Assembly: GCA_963575645.1 (NCBI GenBank)
Contig: OY754467.1
Location: 52,051,108 to 52,115,107 of the forward strand
Source of the DNA: Xanthostigma xanthostigma
Lineage: Eukaryota > Arthropoda > Insecta > Raphidioptera > Raphidiidae
Direction: 5' to 3'
Length of the DNA stretch: 64,000 bases
Shown: positions 35,007 through 45,909 of the stretch, in pieces
Position numbering within the stretch: position 1 is the stretch's first letter
How the letters are laid out: every line of letters begins with the position of its first letter
The notes under the pieces: generated by a model
Seen by the model: the letters and a program-made list of their open reading frames with translations, nothing else
The model's database searches: none
What the model was told of the DNA's origin: nothing
Position numbers and translations under genes: made by a program

Positions 35007-36318
35007 CTAGCCGCTACCCGCGGCTACGCCCGCGATTGAGATGGAAATCGACTTTTGACATGCATATCAGGGGTTGAGGTATTGCACATATTTTGACAAA
35101 CAATTTTCTTATTTTTCGTAAAAAATTTTTATTTTTTTTAATAAAAAGTATCCTATGTTACTTCTAATACCTTCAAGAGTGTATGTGCAAAGTTTCATGA
35201 TGATCGGTTAAGTAGTTTTTGCGTGAAAGCGTAACAAACAAACTTCATTCGCATTTATAATATTTCGTTTTCATAAAATTTGTAAGTCCGGTCCTGTCGG
35301 GCCGATTTTAATGAAATTTTAATAGCACATTTTAATCATTACTAAAGGGTTAAATTTCAATTTTGAAACGATTCGGAGAAATTTTTCGGTATTTTTGGGC
35401 CCAAAAAATGTTTTCAACCCTTTCTTATTTTTCGTAAAAAATTTTTATTTTTTTTTAATAAAAAGTATCCTATGTTACTTCTAATACCTTCAAGAGTGTA
35501 TGTGCAAAGTTTCATGATGATCGGTTAAGTAGTTTTTGCGTGAAAGCGTAACAAACAAACTTACATTCGCATTTATAATATTACTAGCCGCTACCCGCGG
35601 CTACGCCCGCGATTGAGATGGAAATCGACTTTTGACATATTTTGACAAACAATTTTCTTATTTTTCGTAAAAAATTTTTATTTTTTTTAAATAAAAAGTA
35701 TCCTATGTTACTTCTAATACCTTCAAGAGTGTATGTGCAAAGTTTCATGATGATCGGTTAAGTAGTTTTTGCGTGAAGGCGTAACAAACAAACTTACATT
35801 CGCATTTATAATATTATAAAAATATGAAAATATGAAATTTCTTATTTTTCGTAAAAAATTTTTATTTTTTTTTAATAAAAAGTATCCTATGTTACTTCTA
35901 ATACCTTCAAGAGTGTATGTGCAAAGTTTCATGATGATCGGTTAAGTAGTTTTTGCGTGAAAGCGTAACAAACAAACTTACATTCGCATTTATAATATTT
36001 CGTTTTCATAAAATTTGTAAGTCCGGTCCTGTCGGGCCGATTTTAATGAAATTTTAATAGCACATTTTAATCATTACTAAAAGGTTAAATTTCAATTTTG
36101 AAACGATTCGGAGAAATTTTTCGGTATTTTTGGGCCCAAAAAATGTTTTCAACCCTTTCTTATTTTTCGTAAAAAATTTTTATTTTTTTTTAATAAAAAG
36201 TATCCTATGTTACTTCTAATACCTTCAAGAGCGTATGTGCAAAGTTTCATGATGATCGGTTAAGTAGTTTTTGCGTGAAAGCGTAACAAACAAACTTACA
36301 TTCGCATTTATAATATTA
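35007..36318 (-). mobile_element. Tandem cluster of Helitron-like units
   Basis: Minus-strand 3' ends (GGGTAGCGGCTAG|T) occur at 35007 and 35584. Five units, each ending on the plus strand at 'cattcgcatttataatatt' (about 35266, 35582, 35815, 35999, 36318), share 'ttacttctaataccttcaag' and 'gatgatcggttaagtagttt'. Units 2 and 5 also hold a segment with 'gtccggtcctgtcgggccga'. No coding sequence. Confidence 0.65.
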
Positions 36319-37179
36319 ATATATGATTAATTAATTAATATGATATGATGAGGATATTAAAAATAGCATTTAAATTGTCTTCGCACCTATTGCTCTAAGC
36401 CATTCAGAGATCTTTTTTTTAAATTTTTTAGTATTTCTAGTATTTCTTTAAGTCTGCAGGAAATTCAATCCAATAATATTTTACTGGATTATTTCAAGTT
36501 CACCAAGTATAATTAATAGAACAATTTACACCTATGTTACTAGATTTTGAAAGAAAGGAGAATTTTATCATAAAATAAAATATCGTAACATACCTATAAG
36601 GAAAACTTTTAAGGATGATTTTTTCAATTTTTCCATCAGGTATCTTGAATTATATTAATCTTAAGAAACATAAGAATTTCAGGATTTTATTTATTCTTCC
36701 AATTGCGAAGGTTTATTGAAAAAATTACGGTGATCCTAATAAGCACAAGCAAATATGTGTGTACCTTATTTCGTATGATTTTTGGATAACTTTTACGGGA
36801 TCTGACCTTAAAATCTGAAGAGATGCAGCCGATTGTGCTCATTGAAATCAACGTGTTTTTATTCTTTAGTTAAAAAAAACATTTATTTGTTAAGCCATTA
36901 TCAGAAAATGAATGCAAATCGTCAGTAGAATTCCGTAAAAATGATGAAATTTAAAAATATAAATTATTATAGCGATAACAAATCGAGGATAGGTGTGAAA
37001 ATAAAAAAAAGGATGGTCTCCGAAAAGGTCAAGAGTGTTTATTGAACTGTTGTGAGAGAATCCAGAGAATCCCGAATTCCATCGTCGGGATAATTAAACA
37101 CCGATGCTGTTTTGTCGGTTTCACTGAGCTGGCGAGACTAAATTAAGAACTCTATGCGTTTATAAAGTCGCGATACAAA
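36319..37179. other. No gene seen
   Basis: AT-rich. The part at 36700-36870 weakly resembles the 320-bp satellite unit ('gtgctcattgaaatcaacgt'). Confidence 0.4.
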
Positions 37180-37410
37180 ATGCGTTATATGTTGAAACGC
37201 CTATCTTTGTCCTGGCGCTATCCGTGTTTTGGATACCCCGGCAGACGGTTTATGTATGAGGAGAGGCCGTGCCCCCAAGTTTTCCCCCATATATATACCT
37301 CAAGTACACATCATGCTGTTAGTGAAATAGGTGTGGCGCTTTCCACGGTAAAATCAACATCGTCGAACATCCAACTTTGATCTACATTTTATAATAATAA
37401 TAATAACCAC
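37180..37410 (+). other. Unassigned mixed-composition stretch ending in (TAA)n
   Basis: A 66-codon open frame from ATG at 37180 has GC-richer composition ('ctggcgctatccgtgttttg') and is followed by ATAATAATAATAATAACC at 37391. The tail suggests a LINE-like remnant. The protein is not recognised. Confidence 0.3.
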
Positions 37411-37646
37411 TTTATTAAATAGTATTTTTTTAAAACACATTAATAGCGTCCGCAGTATAATGTATTACAACATTAATTAATTATTATTTATATTATTATT
37501 ATATATTGTTATTATTTATATGATTAAAGTTACCTTTGTCACTTTTTAGGGCATTAGATTCAATTAAAATAAAGGGTAGTATTTAAACGAGTGACTGTAA
37601 ATTACAATTTTGGGTGACAAAAATAATCAATTTGGGTTACTGTATT

Positions 37647-38157
37647 ACTAAGTGAGCGACTAAATTACTAAGTTGGTAATTTAATTGTTTGAATAGAACT
37701 GCGTTTTCTAAAAAATATATATTTAATTGACTGTCAATTAAATATACATTTTTTAGAAAACGCAGTTCTATTCAAACAATTAATTATTTAATTCGCATAC
37801 CCCGTTATCGTTCACCCCGGAATTGTTTTTTTTTAAAAACTCTACATTTGCCCCTTCCCGTTTCACTGCGAGACAATTCGCATACCCCTTTATCGTTCAC
37901 CTCGGAATTACAATTCGCATACCCGTGTATCGTTCACCCCGGAATTATTTTTTTAAAAACTCCACCTTTGCCCCATCGCGTTTCATTGCGAGACAATTCG
38001 CATACCCCTTTATCAAAAAAAGGGGTAGTTTTCAATCTTCATGAAAATGTGAGTTTTAAGTTGTAGTCTCAAAGTGAAAAAAAAAAAATAAAAAGTAAAA
38101 ACAAAAGAAGATATCTGCTTCAAAATTACCGAAGGCATTCTAGTCGCTCACTTAGTA
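37647..38157. mobile_element. Inverted-repeat element with nested palindrome and internal direct repeats
   Basis: The ends ACTAAGTGAGCGAC and GTCGCTCACTTAGT are inverted. Inside are a 103-bp palindrome (37681-37783, 'gaatagaactgcgttttct' both ways) and two copies of a block with 'attcgcatacccctttatcg' and 'tttgccc'. Short open frames there come from the repeats. Confidence 0.65.
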
Positions 38158-38399
38158 ATTTAGTCACTCAACTATTATTTTAATATATCAAGTTATTAAA
38201 ACAGTATCTCATCATCAGTCACCAATTTTTTTTTATTCGACCGTTTTATAATTCCCCTAAAATAAATAATAATACTCTCGCATCAATACGGTACGACATT
38301 TAAGCTACCAAATATAGCCACGAGTTACAATACAGTTGTCAATATCTGAACTCATTGCAATTACACGCTTAGTTGGCAAACTGGCCGCGACGTTTGTCG

Positions 38400-38562
38400 A
38401 TGGATGGGGACAACAGTTTTCCGAAAGCTAAGCGGGGAAAATCTTCGAGACTTGTAATGGACGAACTGTTTACAAGTTTGTACGGAACCCTCAATGCGCG
38501 AGTCCGACACGCACTTGGCCGATTTTTAAATGAAAATCAGCACAGCCCAGGCAAAGCATTAT
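38400..38562 (+). CDS. Candidate first coding exon of an unrecognised gene
   Basis: An ATG in a fair context (TCGATGG) opens 54 codons and ends at a strong donor, TTAT|GTAAGTAT, in phase 1. The peptide starts MDGDNSFPKAKRGKSSRLVM and continues DELFTSLYGTLNARVRHALG then RFLNENQHSPGKAL. It is basic, then amphipathic and helix-like. Codon use is mixed rather than AT-biased, and the flanking DNA is GC-rich at 38650-38780, which suits a promoter-proximal exon. I do not recognise the protein. It cannot join cytohesin exon 3 directly, because it ends in phase 1 and that exon should start in phase 0. It could start a gene nested in the cytohesin intron or the next gene downstream. No partner exon was found. 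Confidence 0.5.
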
Positions 38563-39094
38563 GTAAGTATATATACAGTAATTTGAGACAAGGGTTTGGC
38601 CGACACCAACAATATATTTAATACGGGGATAGAATTAAATTAATGCGAGCATAAAAGTCAACGGAAATGGTTTCTTCTATGTAGCGCCGCGGGGTGACGG
38701 GAAATGGACATTTTTCGGGAGGCGGCGCGCCCGAGCGTCGATGTGCTTTTGGACCTTTTCAAAAATCGCGTAATTCAAAAGCTCCCCGTACCTCTTACAA
38801 ACTTATTATCTAGCTTATGTATAGTTGGTGGGACGACGTTCTACTTAAGTAGATTAATTTCCGTACGAATTTATCACAAGAGAAATCCTTCCGCTTGTTA
38901 GAATGTGTCTGTGTCACTTTGCAATGATATTTAAAATATTATCAAGAGCTTGAGTTTGTCTACTTGTTCACGATAATGTCATAAACTACTGAACCGTTTT
39001 GAAAAATTCTTTCACTGTTTAATTGCCTACTTCTTCCTGATCGACATTGCGCTACGACACAATGGGGATGAGCAGTGAGCGAATGAAATGAAAA
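38563..39094. other. GC-rich island right of the candidate exon
   Basis: 38680-38770 is GC-rich ('gaggcggcgcgcccgagcg') and an ATG at 38704 opens 65 codons (MDIFREAARPSVDVLLDLFK start). The frame is not recognised and may be an untranslated or promoter region. Confidence 0.3.
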
Positions 39095-39385
39095 GTTATT
39101 TTCGTTTATAGTTTTCAGAAAATCATATAAAACCGTCGAATGGCCGTAGTTTCAAAACTAAAAGAGATACAGACGTTTGCTTAAGCTCATTGAATTCAGC
39201 GTATTTTTTTCTGTAAGCATTCTCAATTTCAAAAGTATATTAAAGAATTATATTTTTGCAATTTTTTTAAGGCATAGATATCCCTTTAAAAATGCGGTTT
39301 TTGACGAAAACCGAAATCTGTCGGAACTTTTGCAAAATCGTCATGCTTACTTACCTATAAAAAAAAACACGCTGAATCCAGCATG
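39095..39385 (-). repeat. Single inverted copy of the 320-bp satellite unit
   Basis: It carries 'agagatacagacgtttgctt', 'gctcattgaattcagcgtat' and 'ttgacgaaaaccgaaatctg', the reverse complement of the array unit at 24.9-26.5 kb. It is diverged by several indels. Confidence 0.75.
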
Positions 39386-40050
39386 GTCCTAAAACGTCGT
39401 GTGTTCAAAAAAAGTTTCAAACTAAAAAAGTAAAATTTAATCATCCCCCCTCTCCCTTTACAAGCAACGCCACTGACTTAGCGGCCCATGAGCTAAAGTA
39501 CTAAAAAAAATAATTAACAAAATTTTGACCCACTTCTCAAAAAGGTTCGCCATCAAAATCTAGTGTTTGTGTGCAACAGGACCGGGAAACTCGGTCTAGG
39601 TACTTACTTATTTTGTAAGTTGTATTCACATCTAAGTCGAACTTTCGTCAAAAACTTAAATGATCGCAAAGCTATCTCCGAGAATCTTTAGCGTCACGAA
39701 TTTCGAGACGAGAAATTTCGCGACTCTCGTCAAAGCGGCAACGTTTATAATCCTTACTTTAGCCGCTAAACTCCGATTAATCGTCCTTTTGTGGTTTGTT
39801 TGCACACTTGAACTTAATATTGTGTTTTGATATCTCTCGAGCATTGTTATATCGTAACAGCCATTGATACAATATTTGCGTTAGTTCGTATTTCGTACAC
39901 CTATTACTGAATAGACTCCTCATTGCATTGTATCCGCGGTGACCGCGTGATTAAACCGCTTATGTCGAATATTTCGTTACAATTTCTGTGCGTTCAGAAT
40001 TCAGATAGATTTTTAAAATCTAATTTCTTTAGGCTGGAAACAGTGCTCGA

Positions 40051-40096
40051 CCGACGGTCAGCGCGTACCGTACGCGCGGTACGCGCTGATCGTCGG
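40051..40096. repeat. GC-rich hairpin
   Basis: CCGACGGTCAGCGCGTACCG (40051-40070) pairs with 40077-40096 with one mismatch around a 6-nt loop. It sits just left of the 8-bp duplication of the hAT element. Confidence 0.85.
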
Positions 40097-40108
40097 TTAT
40101 GTAAATGA

Positions 40109-40632
40109 CAGTTATGCGCCGGATCGTTAAAAATTGTATATCCGCGGATACGGATCTGAATACGGATTTTTGGTTTCAAGATCCGCGGATACGGACACGG
40201 ATCTTAACTTTCTTAGAGTACGCGGCGGTTGCACATCGACCTTTGGAAAGAGACTATCTGTTATGGGAAAAAGTTATTGACCTCTTTAAGAGTTAACTCT
40301 CATAACAGATTGTCTCTTTCCAAAGATCGATGTGCAATATCTCATTATAAAGATAGTTGATTTAGTACCTTTGAGTTATGTACTATTAGTATGGTACTCA
40401 CTACGATAAATGTTTGCAATATAAAGGTGCCAAATACGATTTAAAAAAATAAAAAATAATCTGAATGGAATTTAACAGGTTTTCATTATTACCTAATCAC
40501 TTATATATATAAAATTTCGTCTATGAATTGAAAATTAACAAGGTAAAAGATCCGCCAAAAACTAACGGATACGGATCTTTCTTCTCTCTCGGATATCCGC
40601 GGATACGGATACGGATATCCGGCACATCACTA
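40109..40632. mobile_element. hAT-like MITE rich in ATCCGCGGATACGG
   Basis: The ends CAGTTATGCGCCGGAT and ATCCGGCACATCACTA are inverted. They are flanked by GTAAATGA (40101-40108) and GTAAATGC (40633-40640). An inner palindrome at 40229-40337 is probably a nested foldback. Confidence 0.8.
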
Positions 40633-40654
40633 GTAAATGCATTGAGATGCGCCA

Positions 40655-40765
40655 ATGGACACTTTTTTTTAGTGACCTTTAAACTATAAAATGAAACCAT
40701 TTTTGATCAATTTACCCGAGAACCATGTCCGAGAAGGTTTGTGCGGGGTCCTTTGAAAAGTATAT
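40655..40765. repeat. Repeat pair, copy 2
   Basis: 'agtgacctttaaactataaa' through 'gtttgtgcggggtccttt' mirrors 21831-21935. It lies just right of the hAT MITE at 40109-40632. Confidence 0.65.
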
Positions 40766-41185
40766 TTGAAAATTCCGACTTGAGCGACATCGTTTTGCGG
40801 TCGTAGATACGAAGTGTGTTATATAGATATAGGGCCTTGATAGCGTTGTTATGGGGACTTGGGTCCGTTCCAAAACTGCTCTGAATACATATTACAACAA
40901 AGCTGGCTTACGCAGCAGAGACTTGCTCTTTGTTATCATTCTCTACTCCTTTTTCTACCGATTTGTCTTCGTCCTATACATACATATTTTCTACGCGCCT
41001 TTAAGGCGAACCGTAACATACGAATTAAATTAAATTTACGCCTTTTATACAGCGCACAGTCATTTCTGAAAGATGAATAGATTGTACATTATAGACGCTT
41101 AACAGTTAAGGTCGTCAGCGCTTATTTGTGTATTTGAGAATCTGCTAGTCGGCATACATAAACCGACTAGTACGAGCTATATATA

Positions 41186-41450
41186 GATAGATAGATAGAT
41201 ATTTTTTATTTGTCGCATTTACAAAATTTTACAAAACGTCATAATATAACATTTGAAATTATAAAAAATCCTTAAAATTATATAGACACATTTCCATTAG
41301 CTGCTTTTCGATAACTTTTTTAAAGACATTTTCAGGAAGGGAATGCGTTTCTAAAAGTAGAGCATTATATAATTTTAGTGACCAATAATTGGGTCCATAT
41401 TTCTGTTTGTTTACAGAATGAAAAGGGTTTCTGGGAGTGCTAATTCCTAG
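41186..41450 (-). mobile_element. LINE 3' end with reverse-transcriptase C-terminus (CR1/Jockey-like), 5'-truncated
   Basis: Minus-strand codons 41450-41259 read NPFHSVNKQKYGPNYWSLKL, then YNALLLE...LPENVFKKVIEKQL, then a CLYNFKDFL end before TAA. This is the usual C-terminal pattern (W..LYN.LP..FK...L..CYNF.DFL) of CR1/Jockey-type LINE proteins. Reading further upstream hits a run of seven A/T and loses frame, so the copy is cut or shifted there. Past the stop are AATAAA and a short GATA-type tail at 41187-41202, typical of a LINE end. It is not a functional element. Confidence 0.7.
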
Positions 41451-41602
41451 AAAAAAACTTCGGAATGCTGACTACACATTCTAATGTTTCCCTTTTAGCC
41501 ATTTGTGGCTAAGAAAAAAAATGACAATTTTATGCGTGATTAAAATTGCAAGCTCATATCTTAAAGAGTAGATAACTTTTGTTGTGACGTAATCAGATTC
41601 GA

Positions 41603-41665
41603 GCAGTCCAACCAATAGCCGTATTACGACGTCATTGCGGTAAAACAAAAACCCATGAAGACGCG
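41603..41665 (+). repeat. Dispersed repeat with ACGACGTCAT, copy 3 (short)
   Basis: 'cagtccaaccaatagccgta' then 'ttacgacgtcattgcggtaa' matches the core of copy 1. Confidence 0.5.
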
Positions 41666-42253
41666 CAACTATAAATATAAGCATTTCTGCACACTCTCAC
41701 GTAAAATAGCTGCTTTTCATAACTGTAGAGCGGTAGTAAAATGGCCCATTTTGCACTAGTGCGTAAAAGTATGAAAATCCAACAGAGTCCACGAATTAGA
41801 CATGCATTTTTTTCAAAATTGAATTGTGAAAATTATGTCAAAATCAGCTATTTTATGGCGGGGCTATATAATATGTCTCATGCGTGATGATATGGCTCAT
41901 CTGACCATATATTATTACGCACTGGTAACATTACAGCTATACTGTTTCGTTCGGATTTTAAGTTATTTAGCTAATTGAAAAGCCGCTGTCGTGTTATCAA
42001 GCAGTTTAATCAAAATATTCTAAGTAAAGTTACGTGGAACGTGATTTTTTATCCTTCGAAGTTGACGACAAACCTACAGCATGTAGGATTATCGTATAAA
42101 ATCAGCATTTCTTATATAACGTCCCAAATGATGCATTCTACACACGCGATTCACTTGTTTTATAATTTGTACGCCCGAACATGTTCTGTTCTGAAACGAA
42201 TATTTTATTTTTAAAAACTTATATAACCGGGAAATCGATTTTCTATGATTATT

Positions 42254-42282
42254 GCACATACTGCTAAACTAGCGGTATGTGC
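42254..42282. repeat. Short hairpin
   Basis: GCACATACTGCT and AGCGGTATGTGC pair around AAACT with one G-T pair. Confidence 0.6.
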
Positions 42283-42491
42283 TTTATTATCGCTTTGTGC
42301 GTCAGAGCTGACTTTCGTTCATATAAGAAGTTATATCTAAGTTAATTTCACACGAAATCCATTCAAATTGAAGCTTTTTGAAAAGAGGAGATTCTAATCT
42401 ATAAAATAGAACCATTTTTAAATCAATTTGAGTTCATAAATACTATTAAAATTGTAATTGAAAATCACAAACAGCAGTTGTCGGTTGGTCT

Positions 42492-42530
42492 GTACGTATG
42501 TACGTACGTACGTACGTATGTACGTACGTC
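42492..42530. repeat. (ACGT)n microsatellite
   Basis: TACG/ACGT units over about 38 bp, self-complementary. Confidence 0.85.
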
Positions 42531-42783
42531 ACGACTCTACAGATCGCAATTTTGGTCGGATTGCCTTGGGTTATATTTTATTCACTTTGTTTACTATCAG
42601 ACCAGAACCCTATTTAAATTCACTAAAATGTGTTCAGTAGTTTAATTTTTATAAACAGTTTTATTTTTTATTATTTTTGACAGCTAATAGTTTAAAAACA
42701 ATTAATAATTGGTGTAAATATAGTGTAATCCATAAAACAAGTGCTACACTTGTATACCGTGATAACACCACTACAGGTATTAG

Positions 42784-42850
42784 GCAGCCGTGGCGTAATG
42801 GTTATGCCGTTGGATCCCCAAGGGCAAGGTCCTGGGTTCGATTCCTTACG
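42784..42850 (+). mobile_element. tRNA-like SINE head or tRNA pseudogene
   Basis: The A box TGGCGTAATGG (42791-42801) and B box GGTTCGATTCC (42835-42845) are spaced as in a tRNA. The D stem GGC/GCC can form, but the T stem and acceptor stem do not close, so it is not a working tRNA. T runs follow at 42858-42895 and could end Pol III transcription. Most likely a SINE or degenerate tRNA. Confidence 0.5.
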
Positions 42851-42859
42851 ATATCATTG

Positions 42860-44511
42860 ATTTTTTTCTTTTTTTTTTCTTTTTATTTTGTTTTATTTTA
42901 TTCCACTTGATATTAATTATATATTATATTATGTATAGTTCTTAATTTTTTTTATTTTTGCAAACTTAAAAAAAAATATTTTTTCAATTTTTAATTATTT
43001 ATTTCTTTAAATTTTTAAATCTTTTTAAATTTATTAAAAATATTTTTTAATTGTTATTTTTTTATCATACAGTGGGAAACTTGCGGGATGTGCACTTTTG
43101 GTTTTGCCAACTATTTACTTTTTTACGCGTCTTATGGTCCGAAAAATACGGTATATACCTACGACTGCCATGTTTTTGTTGTTTGCAGTTTAATTCAAAA
43201 GGATTTATTTTGGTTGTTTTTTTAGTTTTGTCTTCCCATTAAATTAACGCGACTCTTCGCCGTCGCTTATAGTATATTTGTGCAAAGAAGAGCTTCGCAC
43301 AGTCGAAATATGACATCGCGTTCATTTTAATGAAGTTGATTTTATCGTTTTTTGCCACTTTTGGCACTGAAATAGAATTTATAAAATATTTTTGACGTGG
43401 TTTATTACGGCGCGAACCAATTGAACAGAGTACGTTTGGCACTTTATACGCGGTTGTCGTTTGTTTATATAATACAGGGTGTCCCAAATCAATCGCTTGC
43501 GAACAGTAGAATAGAAAAAATAATTCTGAGCCGCAGAAACGTTGTTAGACAATTATTGAGCCGATGTGTCTACCGTTAATGAGATAAAAATACAGAGCAA
43601 CAATGTTCATTTGTGTAAATATAAGTTTTAATATAGGTAGTGTGATAAAGTACAACACTGCCATCTCTCGGCGTAAAAATGAAAAATCAAAATGTGTTTG
43701 TATTCCTGTAAATAAGGCTTTTTAGTAGATCGCCTGCTCTCACGAACTCGACAATCTGTCGAGCCCCTTGATATGAATTATAATTGTCATCAATAAGTTG
43801 GGTAGTAGGCGTGGCTTATTAGATTTAAGATGGATGTATAATTCATAAATAGTACGTCAGTCATCAATCTGAAGTGCAGTACAGTGTCGCTTTTTCTCAC
43901 TTCGAAAATAGTCTAATTAGAAACTGCAGTATCATAAGATAAAGTTTTGAACAAATTAGTATGTGATTTGATAGCTTTTTAATTAAATAACGTGTACATT
44001 CAGTTTGTATTTTAAGAAGGCGTTTCTCTGTCGACGCGTTGTGTAAGTTTGAAATTTCGCTGCAAAGTTTCGTCTGTCGACGCCAGCTTTGTACAGTTTC
44101 TGTGTATTTTATTTGGCTTCTAATTATCTTTCACTCGTCGTCGCTTTTAAACCAATTTTGCTTGACTTAACGCAATCTTAAATCAAATCCATTATTCTGT
44201 AGTGTCAGAGAACGAAAAAATTTAAGACTTCATGATAGCCAAGCGTATAGCGATGTCGTTTATATGTGGCGTTTCCATGGATAGTCTCTTACAAACCCCC
44301 AGTCCGCATGTGCTAATCCGAGAACTGCTAATAGTCAGAGTGCCCGTCGGCAAAAATTTTATTGACACATACTCTCCCCAAACTTTGTATATGGCTTCAT
44401 TAGGCCTAGTCTGACACCTATTTCCTCTATGACTTTTCTTGATTTTGGGGCGTTTTCCCTCTAAATTTTCCGAAAGTTGTCGTTTTGACGAAATGTAAAA
44501 TATCTACTGTT
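42860..44511. other. No gene seen
   Basis: T-rich to 43060, then mixed. 'acagggtgtcccaaatc' at about 43475 resembles a common insect transposon end, but no partner was found. Confidence 0.4.
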
Positions 44512-44692
44512 TGTTTTTTTAATTGGATAGCTTAAAAACTTCAACCAAAACGCTAAAATAATGTTCTCTGACACCTCGAATTTGTTCGACATATTCGAGG
44601 TGTCAGACATTTTAAATGGTTCATGTTATTTGTCAGAGAACATTATTTTAGCGTTTTGGTTGAAGTTTTTAAGCTATCCAATTAAAAAAACA
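44512..44692. repeat. Palindromic MITE, 181 bp
   Basis: Arms of about 60 bp ('ttggatagcttaaaaacttc', 'aaataatgttctctgac') flank an inner hairpin GACACCTCGAA / TTCGAGGTGTC. Confidence 0.9.
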
Positions 44693-45112
44693 ATTTTATT
44701 GGACGTTTTTAATGTAATTCGCGATCTCTTACGAAACTGAACGAACTATTTGAACTGCACTTTGTTTTTACTTTAAGGAATTCAGAGCTAATCCGTATTT
44801 ACAAGAAGCAATTATAGTATTTTGCAGCTTCTCGCATTTTACTAGGAAATTTCGTGATCACGAATGTAAAATACGCATTCTCGGAAATTATTTAACTTTG
44901 ATTTGTTTTTGGTCGTGTGTCATACCTATCGATTTATTTATTCTTATTTTGTTACGAAACATATATAGTATTTTTTGTCCTTTTTAGTGTATTTGCCATA
45001 AGGCACTTACACTATTGGCGTCGGTCGGATGGCGGGACCTAGGGGTCGGACCAAAATTTCTCGACGTTTCATAACTTTCTAAGAAGTTTGGCACCATTTT
45101 TGGAAATGTTTA

Positions 45113-45122
45113 TATATATATG

Positions 45123-45153
<31 letters not shown>

Positions 45154-45172
45154 TTATATATATATGTGTGAC
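45113..45172. repeat. (TA)n microsatellite
   Basis: About 55 bp of TA with a few G or T interruptions. Confidence 0.9.
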
Positions 45173-45199
45173 CACGATAACTCTCGACAGACTTAATCG

Positions 45200-45460
45200 A
45201 TTTAAATGAAATTTGGTCCACATGTTGGAATCCATCATCGCAAGAAGCCTATTTAAAATGGGCCCGATCGGGCCATTTTAAGGGGGGTATTTAGGGGTTG
45301 AAAAATGTTTTTGGGCCCAAAAATACCGAAAAAATTCTCAGAATCGTTTCAAATTTGAAATTTAATCCTTTAATAATTATTGAAATGTGCTGCTAAAATT
45401 TTAATAAAATCGGCCCGACAGAACCGGACTTACAAATTTTATGAAAACGCAAGTTTATTG
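45200..45460 (+). repeat. Inverted dispersed copy of the 35.3/36.0 kb segment
   Basis: The phrases 'gggcccaaaaataccgaaaa', 'gaatcgtttcaaa' and 'aatcggcccgacagaaccgg' are the reverse complement of parts of 35275-35410 and 36000-36140. The copy lies right of a TA microsatellite. Confidence 0.65.
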
Positions 45461-45890
45461 ATATGGATTTACATACTGAAGGGTGTATATAATTTGGTAC
45501 AGATGTTAAATTGGTATATAGTATTGAAATTAAGTAAAAAAATGTTGTTTTAAAGGGTGTATTAAGGGGTAATTTTTTTTATTTTGTCCAAAAACAAAGT
45601 TAAGTTCATACAATAGAGCCACACTGCTTATAAAAGCAAATACACTATATTGTCGGCAGGGTTTCGCACTGCGACCCGAGTTTTTTTTCTGTGAATTCTA
45701 CAAGAATTTATCTAATGTAACTAATAACTAATAGTCCCCTTTGTAATTCATTTTAATATTAACAAATGATGTTTGCACAACTGTTTTTTTATCAGCCACA
45801 TAAATGATGATATAAAAAATATATACAAACAGTTGAAACACGGTTCATAGTTACGAAAAGTAGAAACCAGTAGTCCAGTAAACAGTAAAC

Positions 45891-45909
45891 TTCTCTCTCT
45901 CTCTCTCTC
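45891..45909 (+). repeat. (CT)n microsatellite
   Basis: About nine CT units. The surrounding 45461-46860 stretch holds nothing else I recognise apart from T-rich runs. Confidence 0.8.

Noticed and set aside
38704-38901. 65-codon frame MDIFREAARP
   Set aside because: It lies in a GC-rich patch without a clear donor or known motif. Noted under the island rather than called as a gene.
42254-42295. Intrinsic bacterial-type terminator
   Set aside because: Hairpin plus T-rich tail fits by shape only, and the DNA is eukaryotic with no upstream transcript.
42784-42850. Functional tRNA gene
   Set aside because: A and B boxes are present, but the T and acceptor stems do not close, so it is listed as a SINE or pseudogene.
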